From assembly GCF_008364685.1 (NCBI RefSeq), contig NZ_VTTL01000004.1:248001-312000 (forward strand): 64,000 nucleotides of DNA. The letters run 5' to 3'. Every line of letters begins with the position of its first letter. The first letter of the stretch is position 1. The position numbers and the translations under genes are program-made. Of this stretch, positions 25,404 to 33,153 are shown piece after piece. The notes under the pieces were generated by a model. That model searched no databases. It saw nothing but the letters and a program-made list of their open reading frames with translations, and had not been told where the DNA came from. This DNA comes from Xanthobacter oligotrophicus (GTDB taxonomy: Bacteria > Pseudomonadota > Alphaproteobacteria > Rhizobiales > Xanthobacteraceae).

Positions 25404-26966
25404 ATGACTGATTTGCTCAATTTCGGCCGGATGCTTGCGTCCCATGCGCGCCTCGCCCCGACGCGGATCGGCGCCCGGGATCTGGACCGCGAGATGACCT
25501 TCGCGGTGTGGAACGCGCGGGCCTGCCGCCTCGCCAACGCCCTGCTGGGGCTCGGCCTCGCCAAGGGCGACCGGGTCGCCGTGCTGGCCTACAACTGCCT
25601 GGAATGGGTCGAGATCTACGCCGCCACGGCAAAGGCCGGCCTGGTGGCCGTGCCCATCAATTTCCGCCTGGTGGGCCGGGAGGTGGCCTTCATCGTGGAA
25701 AACTGCGAGGCGGCGGCCATCATCGTGCAGGACGAACTGGCCGGCGTGGTCGAGGAAGCCCGCCCGCAGATGACCCTTCGCGCCGACCGCTACATCCATT
25801 TCGGCCGGCATGCCGCCCCGGCGGGCTATCGCGACTACGAGGATCTGCTCGCCCGCGCCAGCGATGGCGAGCCGGATCAGCTGGTGCTCGAAGAAGACCC
25901 GTGGACGCTCATGTACACCTCGGGCACCACCGGCAATCCCAAGGGGGCGATCCGCAGCCATCGCGGCGGGGCGCTGCTGTCCCTGGTCACCGAGATCGAG
26001 CTTGGCATCCACCGCAACGACGGCGCGCTGCTGGTGATGCCCATGTGCCACGCCAACTCGCTCTATTTCTTCGGCGCGTTCGCCTATGCGGGAGCGACCA
26101 TCAACATCTACTCCCGGCAGACCTTCGATCCTGAGCACTGCGTGCGGACATTGGCCGAGAGCGGCGCCTCCTTCACTTCGCTGGTGCCGACGCATTATGC
26201 GCTGATGCTGGGCCTGTCCGAGGTGGAGCGGGCGCGCCACAGCCTCGCGTCCGTGACCAAGCTGATGATCTCCTCCGCCCCGGCCCGCCAGGACACCAAG
26301 CGGGCAGTGATGGAGATGTTCCCGAACTCTGGCCTGTTCGAGCTTTACGGCGCCACCGAGACCGGGTGGGTGACCATGCTGCACCCCCACGAGCAGTTCT
26401 CCAAGCTCGGCTCGGTGGGCCGTGAATGCGTCGGTTCCGCTCCCATCCGCCTGCTCGACGAGGACGGCAACGAGGTGGCGGACGGCGAGGTGGGCGAACT
26501 CTATTCGCGCACGCCCTATACCTTCGACGGCTACTGGCGGCTGCCCGAGAAGACCCGGGACGCCTTCCGCGGCGACTGCTGCTCTGTCGGCGACATGGCC
26601 CGGCGCGATGACGACGGGTACATCCAGCTCGTCGACCGCAAGACCAACATGATCATCTCCGGCGGCGAGAACGTGTACCCCTCCGAGGTGGAGGCGATGA
26701 TCGGCGCCCATCCCCTGGTGCGGGACGTGGCCGTAATCGGCGTGCCGGACGCGAAGTGGGGCGAGCGGGTCCACGCGGTCGTCGTTCCGGTGGATGGCGC
26801 CGCGCTCACCGAGGCGAGCCTCACCGAATGGGCGAAGAGCCGCGTCGCCGGCTACAAGCGGCCGCGCTCCTTCGATTTCGTCCGCCATGAGGACATCCCG
26901 CGCAACGCCACCGGCAAGGTGCTGTACCGCGAGCTGAAGGCCCGCCTCGTCCGCGAAAGGGCGTGA
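25404..26966 (+). CDS. AMP-forming acyl-CoA synthetase/ligase (520 aa)
   Basis: Activates a carboxylic acid to its CoA thioester via an acyl-adenylate. Motifs: MYTSGTTGNPKGA (P-loop, about residue 170), ELYGATETGW (A5 region), and the C-terminal GGENVYPSEVEAM and catalytic Lys in NATGKVLYREL. The start at 25404 follows GGAGGGCAGG; the long upstream open frame is not coding. It sits between a TRAP importer and a ThDP lyase, suggesting import, CoA activation and C-C cleavage of one acid. Fatty-acid, aromatic and 2-hydroxy-acid ligases share these motifs, so substrate is open. Confidence 0.85.
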   Translation: MTDLLNFGRMLASHARLAPTRIGARDLDREMTFAVWNARACRLANALLGLGLAKGDRVAVLAYNCLEWVEIYAATAKAGLVAVPINFRLVGREVAFIVENCEAAAIIVQDELAGVVEEARPQMTLRADRYIHFGRHAAPAGYRDYEDLLARASDGEPDQLVLEEDPWTLMYTSGTTGNPKGAIRSHRGGALLSLVTEIELGIHRNDGALLVMPMCHANSLYFFGAFAYAGATINIYSRQTFDPEHCVRTLAESGASFTSLVPTHYALMLGLSEVERARHSLASVTKLMISSAPARQDTKRAVMEMFPNSGLFELYGATETGWVTMLHPHEQFSKLGSVGRECVGSAPIRLLDEDGNEVADGEVGELYSRTPYTFDGYWRLPEKTRDAFRGDCCSVGDMARRDDDGYIQLVDRKTNMIISGGENVYPSEVEAMIGAHPLVRDVAVIGVPDAKWGERVHAVVVPVDGAALTEASLTEWAKSRVAGYKRPRSFDFVRHEDIPRNATGKVLYRELKARLVRERA

Positions 26967-27058
26967 GGCGCAAAAAGCAGGCGCAGACACAGCAGGGCCC
27001 GTGTTCAGGAACAGGAAGCCGGCGCGTCGTGGCGCGAGCGCGCTTCGGGAGGAACATC

Positions 27059-28771
27059 ATGAAAATCTCGTCCGACAGTGTCGCCGCTTTGGTGGCGAAG
27101 GTTCTGGTTCGCCGCGGCGTCAAGCGCGTGTTCGCGCTGTGCGGCGGCCACATCATGCCGCTGTGGATGCGGCTCGACGCCGAGGGCATCGCCATCGTGG
27201 ACGTGCGCGACGAGCGCGCCGCCGTGCACATGGCCCAGGCCCACGCGGAGCTCACCGGAGAGCTGGGGGTCGCTCTGGTCACGGCCGGGCCGGGCGTGAC
27301 CAATTCCATCACCGGCATCGCCAATGCCAACGTGTCGCGCGCGCCGGTGCTCATCCTGTCCGGCACCTCGCCGCGCCCGCAGGAAAACCGCGGCGGCCTC
27401 CAGGACATGGACCAGAGCCAGCTGGTGCGGCCGCTCACGCGCTATGCCCGCACCGTGCGCGAACCCACGCTCGCCCTTGCCGAACTGGACGAGGCCATCG
27501 CCTGCGCCCTGGGGGAGGGCGGGGTTCCGGGGCCGGCCTTCATCGATTTTCCGGTGGATACGCTGCGCGCGCCCTTTCCGCAGGCGCTCCAGCTTGAGGA
27601 ACAGATGGCGGCAAAGCCCCGCTGCATGGCGTTGCCTGATCCAGACCAGGTGGCTGCCGCCGTCGATATCCTGTGGAACGCGCGGCGCGTGCTGGTGATC
27701 TCCGGACGCGGCGCTCGGCGGGCGGGGCCGGAGCTGGTGGCGCTGCTCGACCGTCTCGGCGCGGTCTATCTCGACACCGGAGAAAGCCGGGGCCTTGTGC
27801 CCGACGACCACCCCGCCGTGGTCAGCGCCATGCGCGGCGCGGTGATGGGCGATGCCGACGTGGTGCTCACGGTGGGCCGCAAGCTCGACTTCCAGCTGGG
27901 CTTCGGATCACCCGCCGTGTTCAACGGCGCCACCTTCGTGCGCATCAGCGATGCGGCGGCGGAAGTGCGCGACAACCGGCGCGGCGCGGTGGCCATCGTG
28001 GCCGATGTCGCCGCAACCCTGCGCGCGCTGGTGGAAGCGGCCGGCAACACCGCGCCGAAGGTGGATCCCGCCTGGGCGGACAAGCTGCGCGAGGGGCATC
28101 GCAGCCGCGCCGTCAAATTGAGGCAATCCATGGCCAGCGCCCCCGCCGGCGCGGACGGGCGGATGCACCCCAACACGCTGCTGGCGGCGTTGCAGGATGC
28201 GGTCGGCCGCGACGCAGTGGTGATCACCGACGGCGGGGATTTCCTCTCCTTCGGCCGGGTCGGCCTCAGCGCCGATGCCATGCTGGATCCGGGGCCGTTC
28301 GGCTGCATCGGCGTGGGCGTGCCCTACGGTATCGCCGCGAGCCTGGAATATCCGGACCGGCCGGTGGTGGTGGCCACGGGCGACGGCGCCTTCGGCTTCA
28401 ACGCCATCGAGATCGACACGGCGGTCCGCCACAAGGCGCCGGTGCTGATCGTGGTGGCCAACAATGGCGCGTGGCAGATCGAGGTGCACGACCAGCAGGA
28501 GACCCACGGCAAGGTGGTGGGCACGCGGCTGCAATACGCCGACCACGCCATGATGGCTCGCGCCTTCGGCATGCATGCGGAACGGGTGGAGCACGAGGCC
28601 GACCTTGCCCCGGCCATCGCCCGCGCCCTCGCCAACCGGCCGGCGCTGCTCGACGTGGTGGTGACCACCGACGCGGTGTCGTCGGATGCCAAATCCGGGC
28701 TTGCCTGGGTGCCGGATCTCCAGCCGCTGGCGGCCTGGGACGCGGCGGAGCGTGCCTTCCGGGAGGGGTAA
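27059..28771 (+). CDS. ThDP-dependent lyase/decarboxylase, 2-hydroxyacyl-CoA lyase or acetolactate-synthase-like (570 aa)
   Basis: Three-domain ThDP enzyme: PYR domain (1-170, activating Glu52 in VRDERAAVH), central domain (190-330) and PP domain with the ThDP/Mg motif GDGAFGFNAIEID...ANN (from residue 441). The sequence around FALCGGHIMPLW and TAGPGVTNSITGIANA resembles benzaldehyde lyase and 2-hydroxyacyl-CoA lyase more than biosynthetic acetolactate synthase, and no regulatory subunit gene follows. With the preceding acyl-CoA ligase, cleavage of a 2-hydroxyacyl-CoA to formyl-CoA plus an aldehyde or ketone is an attractive hypothesis. Oxalyl-CoA decarboxylase-type or carboligase activity remain alternatives. 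Confidence 0.75.
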   Translation: MKISSDSVAALVAKVLVRRGVKRVFALCGGHIMPLWMRLDAEGIAIVDVRDERAAVHMAQAHAELTGELGVALVTAGPGVTNSITGIANANVSRAPVLILSGTSPRPQENRGGLQDMDQSQLVRPLTRYARTVREPTLALAELDEAIACALGEGGVPGPAFIDFPVDTLRAPFPQALQLEEQMAAKPRCMALPDPDQVAAAVDILWNARRVLVISGRGARRAGPELVALLDRLGAVYLDTGESRGLVPDDHPAVVSAMRGAVMGDADVVLTVGRKLDFQLGFGSPAVFNGATFVRISDAAAEVRDNRRGAVAIVADVAATLRALVEAAGNTAPKVDPAWADKLREGHRSRAVKLRQSMASAPAGADGRMHPNTLLAALQDAVGRDAVVITDGGDFLSFGRVGLSADAMLDPGPFGCIGVGVPYGIAASLEYPDRPVVVATGDGAFGFNAIEIDTAVRHKAPVLIVVANNGAWQIEVHDQQETHGKVVGTRLQYADHAMMARAFGMHAERVEHEADLAPAIARALANRPALLDVVVTTDAVSSDAKSGLAWVPDLQPLAAWDAAERAFREG

Positions 28772-28820
28772 TGCCAACGGCCGGCGTGCTCCGGCGTTTG
28801 GAGAAGCCAGCGTGGAGAAC

Positions 28821-28842
28821 GGTTCCGGACACAGCCGGAACC
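28821..28842. terminator. Hairpin between convergent lyase and DUF1185 genes
   Basis: GGTTCCGG at 28821-28828 and CCGGAACC at 28835-28842 form a perfect 8-bp stem with a 6-base loop, in the gap between two convergent operons. It could terminate from either side; no T-run is seen. Confidence 0.45.
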
Positions 28843-28893
28843 GGGCTCAAGATCCCAACGCGGCGCCGGTCAGGGGCCGGGGCCGTTGGTCGC

Positions 28894-29442
28894 CTACTTC
28901 CCGATCCGGTGCAGCGGCCGCCCACCGATGCCGAGGCACAGGGCGATGAGGATTTCGTCCGGGCGCGGGGCATCGGCGATGGCGATCTCCGCCGAATCCA
29001 TGTCGTCGAAGCTCCAGATGTTGTTCTTGTTGGTGAGCGGCATGAGCAGGGGCGATCCCGGCCCGCCGATCTTCTTGGTGCCGGGGATGATGTCCTTGCC
29101 GGTACCGACCGCGGCCCGCACCGGGGCGCCGAAGCGGGGGTGGAGCAGAGCGGCGGAGTGCTCGATCTCGCCGTTTATGCCCACCACCGCCCCCTTGCCG
29201 TAGCTCACCACCTCGTCCGGCGCGACACCCAGCGCCGCGACGCCGCGCGTGGCCAGGAGGCCGCCGACCTCGGCGCCGAGATCATAGAGCGGCGTCAGGT
29301 CCTCCACATAGGTGCCGGCATAGGGATTGGCGATGACGGCGGCCACCGTCACCTTGCGGCTGGGCGGGGACACCTGCTTGCCCTGTTCGGTGTGGATCTC
29401 CTCCAGCTGGATGACGAGCTTGCGCAGCTTGAGCAACGACAT
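28894..29442 (-). CDS. DUF1185 / amino acid synthesis family protein (182 aa)
   Basis: The start MSLLKLRKLVIQLEEIHTEQG at 29442 is favoured over the upstream open frame. Recognisable family segments are VAAVIANPYAGTYVEDLTPLYD, a GEIEHSAALLHPRFG stretch and GGPGSPLLMPLTNK. The family (PF06684) has a solved fold but no settled reaction; the name 'amino acid synthesis' is not evidence of function. It is last in a minus-strand operon behind an orphan binding protein and a 3-hydroxyisobutyrate-dehydrogenase-like enzyme, which suggests a catabolic hydrolase or isomerase role on the imported compound. That role is inference. Confidence 0.75.
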   Translation of the reverse strand: MSLLKLRKLVIQLEEIHTEQGKQVSPPSRKVTVAAVIANPYAGTYVEDLTPLYDLGAEVGGLLATRGVAALGVAPDEVVSYGKGAVVGINGEIEHSAALLHPRFGAPVRAAVGTGKDIIPGTKKIGGPGSPLLMPLTNKNNIWSFDDMDSAEIAIADAPRPDEILIALCLGIGGRPLHRIGK

Positions 29443-29489
29443 GGGTTTTCCTTGGATCTGCCAGTTGAATGACGGGGAGAGGCCGGGGA

Positions 29490-30698
29490 TTACTTTTTCA
29501 CCAGCGGGCACTCGCTCTCGGCGAGCGGACGGAAGGCCTCTTCCGCGGGGATGGTGGCGCGCAGCTTGTAGTAGTCCCACGGCGCCTTGGACTCGGACGG
29601 CTTCTTCACCTCGAACAGGTACATGTTGTGGATCTTGCGCCCGTCCACGCGGATCTTGCCGTCGCCGAACAGGACATCCTTGATGGGCGCGGACTTCATC
29701 TTGTCCACGACTGCCTTGCCGTCCTGGCTGGCGCCGAGTTCGGCCACGGCCTTGAGATAGGCGAGGGTCGCCGAATAGACGCCGGCCTGCACCATGGAGG
29801 GCTTGGTGCCCCGCATCTTGTCCGCGAAGCGCGCGGAGAAGGCCCGCGTGTTGTCGTTGAGATCCCAATAGAAGGGCGAGGTCAGGATCAGGCCCTGCGC
29901 CGTGGGCAGGCCGATGGAGTGCACATCGGTGATGTAGATGAGCAGGCCGGCAAGGTTCTGGCCGCCCGAGACGATGCCGAATTCAGCCGCCTGCTTGATG
30001 GAATTGGTGGTGTCGGCCCCCGAATTGGCAAGGCCCACGATCTTCGCCTTCGAGCCCTGCGCCTGCACCAGGAAGGAGGAGAAATCGGACGTGCCCAGCG
30101 GAACGCGTACCCGGCCGATCACCTTGCCGCCGTTCTGCTCGACCACAGCTGCGGTGTCGCGCTCAAGGGCCTGGCCGAAGGCGTAGTCGGCGGTGAGGAA
30201 GAACCAGGTGCCGCCCCCGGTCTTCACGATGGCCTGGCCGGTTCCGTGGGCGAAGGCCCAGGTATCGGAGGTCCAGTGCACCGTATTGGGCGAGCAGGCC
30301 TTGCCGGTGAGGTCGGACGTTGCCGGCCCCGAGGCCAGCATGACCTTGTTCTTGTCGCGGGTGATCTGGTTGACGGCAAGGGCGGCGGCGGAATTGGTGA
30401 CGTCGGTGATCATGTCGACGCCGTCCACGTCGTACCACTGGCGGGCGACGTTGGCGGCGATATCGGCCTTGTTCTGGTGGTCCGCCGACAGCACCTCGAT
30501 GGTCCAGCCTTTCTTCCGGAGGCCGGAATCTTCGACGGCAAGCTGCGCCGCCACCACGGACCCGATCCCGCCCATGTCGGCGTAGGGGCCGGACTGGTCG
30601 TTGAGAACCCCGATCTTGACGGCTTTTGGCGCCTGGGCGGATGCGGCCACACTCGTCGCCAGCAGCGCGACGAGGCCGATGATCATGCCATGTCTCAT
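29490..30698 (-). CDS. Orphan Liv-type ABC transporter substrate-binding protein
   Basis: A 402-aa type I periplasmic binding protein with a clean signal peptide (MRHGMIIGLVALLATSVAASAQA). The mature start is VKIGVLNDQSGPYADMGG. A Cys in GKACSPNTVHW and one near the C-terminus (SECPLVKK) may pair. It has no permease or ATPase genes nearby. It is clearly related to the partial binding protein at 62938 (shared KIGVLNDQSG, YAFG and TSPFYWD-like segments). It probably uses a LivHMGF set encoded elsewhere, possibly one of those in this window. Confidence 0.87.
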   Translation of the reverse strand: MRHGMIIGLVALLATSVAASAQAPKAVKIGVLNDQSGPYADMGGIGSVVAAQLAVEDSGLRKKGWTIEVLSADHQNKADIAANVARQWYDVDGVDMITDVTNSAAALAVNQITRDKNKVMLASGPATSDLTGKACSPNTVHWTSDTWAFAHGTGQAIVKTGGGTWFFLTADYAFGQALERDTAAVVEQNGGKVIGRVRVPLGTSDFSSFLVQAQGSKAKIVGLANSGADTTNSIKQAAEFGIVSGGQNLAGLLIYITDVHSIGLPTAQGLILTSPFYWDLNDNTRAFSARFADKMRGTKPSMVQAGVYSATLAYLKAVAELGASQDGKAVVDKMKSAPIKDVLFGDGKIRVDGRKIHNMYLFEVKKPSESKAPWDYYKLRATIPAEEAFRPLAESECPLVKK

Positions 30699-30806
30699 TG
30701 TGTGTCCTCCCGTTCTTATTGTCGTTTACTGACGCGTTTCCTCGCGCGTGCACTGGCCTCGGTTCGGGCCGGCCCGGCGCTTATGCGCTCGGGCCTGGTG
30801 GGCGTT

Positions 30807-31685
30807 TCAGTTCTGCCGCAGAAAGGCGATGACCCCGGCATAGTCGGTGCCGCGCCCCCCATTGTCGGCGAAGCGGGCGAAGATCTCCTGTGCCGCCGCG
30901 CCCAGCGGGGTCGCGGCGCTGGCGGTGCGCGCCGCCTCCTGGGACAGGCGCAGGTCCTTGGCCATCAACTCGGCGGCAAATCCCGGGGTGTAGCCGCGAT
31001 TGGCGGCGGAGGTGGGCACCGGACCGGGGACCGGGCAATGGGTGGTCAGTGCATAGCATTGCCCGGACGAGGTGGAGGCCACGTCGTACAGCGCCTGGTG
31101 CGAGAGGCCGAGGGCCTCTCCGAGGTTGAAGGCCTCGCTCACTGCGATCATGGAGATGCCGAGGATCATGTTGTTGCAGATCTTCGCGGCCTCGCCATTC
31201 CCCGCGCCGCCGCAATGCACGACGCGACGGCCCATGGCGGCCAGAAGGTCCTTGCCCGCCGCGAAGGCTGCCTCGCTGCCCCCCACCATGAAGGTCAGCG
31301 TGCCTGCGCTCGCCCCTTCGGTGCCACCGGACACCGGGGCGTCGAGGGAGAACAGGCCGACCTGCGCCGCGAGGGCGTGGGCGGCGCGGGAGCTTGCCAC
31401 ATCGACGGTCGAGGAATCGATCATCAGGGCGCCGGGTCGCAGCAGGGGGGCGGCGCGCGTCCACACGTCGAGCACGGCCGCCCCATTGGGCAGCATGGTG
31501 ATGACCACGTCGGCCGCCGCGAAATGCGCGTCTGGCGCGGCGGTGACGGCGAGCCCGTCCTGGGCCGCCGCGTCCATGGCGCTGGCCGACTGGTCGTGGC
31601 CGGTCACGCGGTGGCCCGCCTTGACGAGGTTGGCGGCCATGGGGCGGCCCATGTTTCCAAGGCCGATGAAGACGATGTTTGCCAC
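30807..31685 (-). CDS. 3-hydroxyisobutyrate dehydrogenase-like NAD(P)-dependent oxidoreductase (first copy)
   Basis: Beta-hydroxyacid dehydrogenase of 292 aa. The GTG start at 31685 puts the Rossmann motif GLGNMGRPMAANL right at the N-terminus. The substrate motif is DAPVSGGTEGASAGTLTFMVGG and the catalytic Lys lies in GNGEAAKICNNM. The family oxidises 3-hydroxyisobutyrate, tartronate-semialdehyde-type or related hydroxyacids. It leads the minus-strand operon that continues with a binding protein and a DUF1185 protein, and is divergent from a LysR gene. A second copy in equivalent context is at 60329. Confidence 0.85.
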   Translation of the reverse strand: MANIVFIGLGNMGRPMAANLVKAGHRVTGHDQSASAMDAAAQDGLAVTAAPDAHFAAADVVITMLPNGAAVLDVWTRAAPLLRPGALMIDSSTVDVASSRAAHALAAQVGLFSLDAPVSGGTEGASAGTLTFMVGGSEAAFAAGKDLLAAMGRRVVHCGGAGNGEAAKICNNMILGISMIAVSEAFNLGEALGLSHQALYDVASTSSGQCYALTTHCPVPGPVPTSAANRGYTPGFAAELMAKDLRLSQEAARTASAATPLGAAAQEIFARFADNGGRGTDYAGVIAFLRQN

Positions 31686-31843
31686 AGCGCAGGTCCCTGT
31701 TTGCAGGGCCCGCCGCTCGCCGGTGACGGTGGCGGCACGCCCGCAGATGCACGGCTGGAGCGGTTTTATCTGTTCCGTTGCGGGCGGCGGCTGCCTATGT
31801 TTCCACTTCGGTTGTGCAAAAATGAGCAACGAGGGGCGGCGCC

Positions 31844-32755
31844 GTGAATTGGGAGTATCTTCAGGCGCTCATCGCGGTGGCGCGAGGCGGCACCCTTTCT
31901 GCGGCGGCCAAGACGCTGGGGGTGAAGCATTCCACCGTCAGCCGCCATCTCGCCGGCCTGGAGAAGGACATCCGCACCCAGCTGGTGATCCGCTCGCCGG
32001 GCGGCCTCAAGCTGACGGATGCGGGCCTCCGGCTGCTGGAAGCCGCCGAGACCATGGAAATGCAGGCGCAGACGGCGCAGGACGAGATCAGCGGCCGCGA
32101 CGTATCCATCTCCGGCACGGTGCGGGTCGGCGCGCCGGACGCCTTCGGCGCCTTCTTCCTCGCCCCGCGCCTGATCCGGCTGCTGGACCAGCAGCCGGGG
32201 CTCACGGTGCAACTGGTGGCGACGCCGCGCTCGTTCAATGTGACCAAGCGCGAGGCGGATATCGCCATCGCGCTGACCATGCCGGAGCGCGGTCGTCTGG
32301 TGACGCGAAAGATGGCGGTCTACGGCCTCGGCGTCTATGGCAGCGCGGCCTATCTGGCGCGCCATCCGAGCATCGAGAAGATCGAAGACCTGAAGCGGCA
32401 TCGCTTCATAAACTACATCGACGACCTCATCTTCACCCGCGAGCTGGACTACATGGATGAGGTGGCGGCCGGCGTGCACGCCGCCTTCCAGAGCTCAAAT
32501 CTCATCGCCCAGATGCAGGCCGCGCGGGCGGGGCTCGGGCTCTGCATCTTGCCGTATTTCCTGGCCGGCACCTGTGCAGACCTCAAAATCGTCCTGCCCG
32601 ATGCGGTTCAGCTGGTGCGCTCGTGGTGGATCATCGTGCAGGAAGAGCAGAAGAACCTGTCGCGGGTGAGGATCACGGCGGATTTCATCACGCACGAAGT
32701 CGCGCGCGAAACGCAGACGCTGATGCAGCCGTCGCCGCTGAACCTGGTGGGGTGA
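31844..32755 (+). CDS. LysR-family transcriptional regulator, divergent from the first HIBADH-like gene
   Basis: Regulator of 303 aa from a GTG start at 31844 (MNWEYLQALIAVARGGTLSAAA). The HTH includes KTLGVKHSTVSRHLAGLEKD. The LysR substrate domain follows from about residue 90 (GTVRVGAPDAFGAFFLAPRL). The helix-turn-helix resembles that of the LysR at 59226, which is also divergent from a HIBADH-like gene, so the two regulators look paralogous. It likely controls the divergent 158-base-separated operon in response to its substrate. Confidence 0.87.
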   Translation: MNWEYLQALIAVARGGTLSAAAKTLGVKHSTVSRHLAGLEKDIRTQLVIRSPGGLKLTDAGLRLLEAAETMEMQAQTAQDEISGRDVSISGTVRVGAPDAFGAFFLAPRLIRLLDQQPGLTVQLVATPRSFNVTKREADIAIALTMPERGRLVTRKMAVYGLGVYGSAAYLARHPSIEKIEDLKRHRFINYIDDLIFTRELDYMDEVAAGVHAAFQSSNLIAQMQAARAGLGLCILPYFLAGTCADLKIVLPDAVQLVRSWWIIVQEEQKNLSRVRITADFITHEVARETQTLMQPSPLNLVG

Positions 32756-32802
32756 AGCTGCCGTGAGGCAGCCACAGCAGCGGAACGGTCAACGCCCGCG
32801 GC

Positions 32803-33045
32803 TCACGATTTGGCGTCGACGATCTTGCGGAGTGCGTCGTTGATGCGGTCCTGCCAGCCGGGGCCGCCCTCCTGGAAATGCTCCAGCACCTCGCGGTCGA
32901 TGCGCAGCGTGACCATTTCCCGCCCACCGGGAACGACCGGGGCCTTCGGGGGCGCCTCGACAGGCTTGGTGGTAGCCGATTTGAACGCCGCCTCGGCGGT
33001 GTCCCGCACCGAGCTTCCGGTTCGGCGAAATGGCGGTCGAGCCAT
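32803..33045 (-). CDS. BrnA-like (CopG/RHH) antitoxin-family protein, orphan (80 aa)
   Basis: The C-terminus REMVTLRIDREVLEHFQEGGPGWQDRINDALRKIV is the ribbon-helix-helix region typical of BrnA-type antitoxins; the N-terminal 35 residues are a basic, Pro-rich linker. Normally a BrnT RNase toxin gene lies just upstream, but only about 100 bases separate this gene from the antiporter operon and no toxin frame fits. It may be a stand-alone DNA-binding regulator or the remnant of a toxin-antitoxin pair. Confidence 0.65.
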   Translation of the reverse strand: MARPPFRRTGSSVRDTAEAAFKSATTKPVEAPPKAPVVPGGREMVTLRIDREVLEHFQEGGPGWQDRINDALRKIVDAKS

Positions 33046-33153
33046 GGATTGTTCCCCTCACTCGTCTTGTGCGTCGGCGGCCGTATGTTCGCGCCTTCCC
33101 GCCGCAGGTCGGCCGATTCGGCCAGTCCGTGACCCTGCCATGGGCGAGCCTTG

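Noticed and set aside
27059-28771. Biosynthetic acetolactate synthase large subunit (ilvB)
   Set aside because: No small regulatory subunit gene or ilvC follows, and the N-terminal and ThDP-motif neighbourhoods look more like benzaldehyde lyase/2-hydroxyacyl-CoA lyase.
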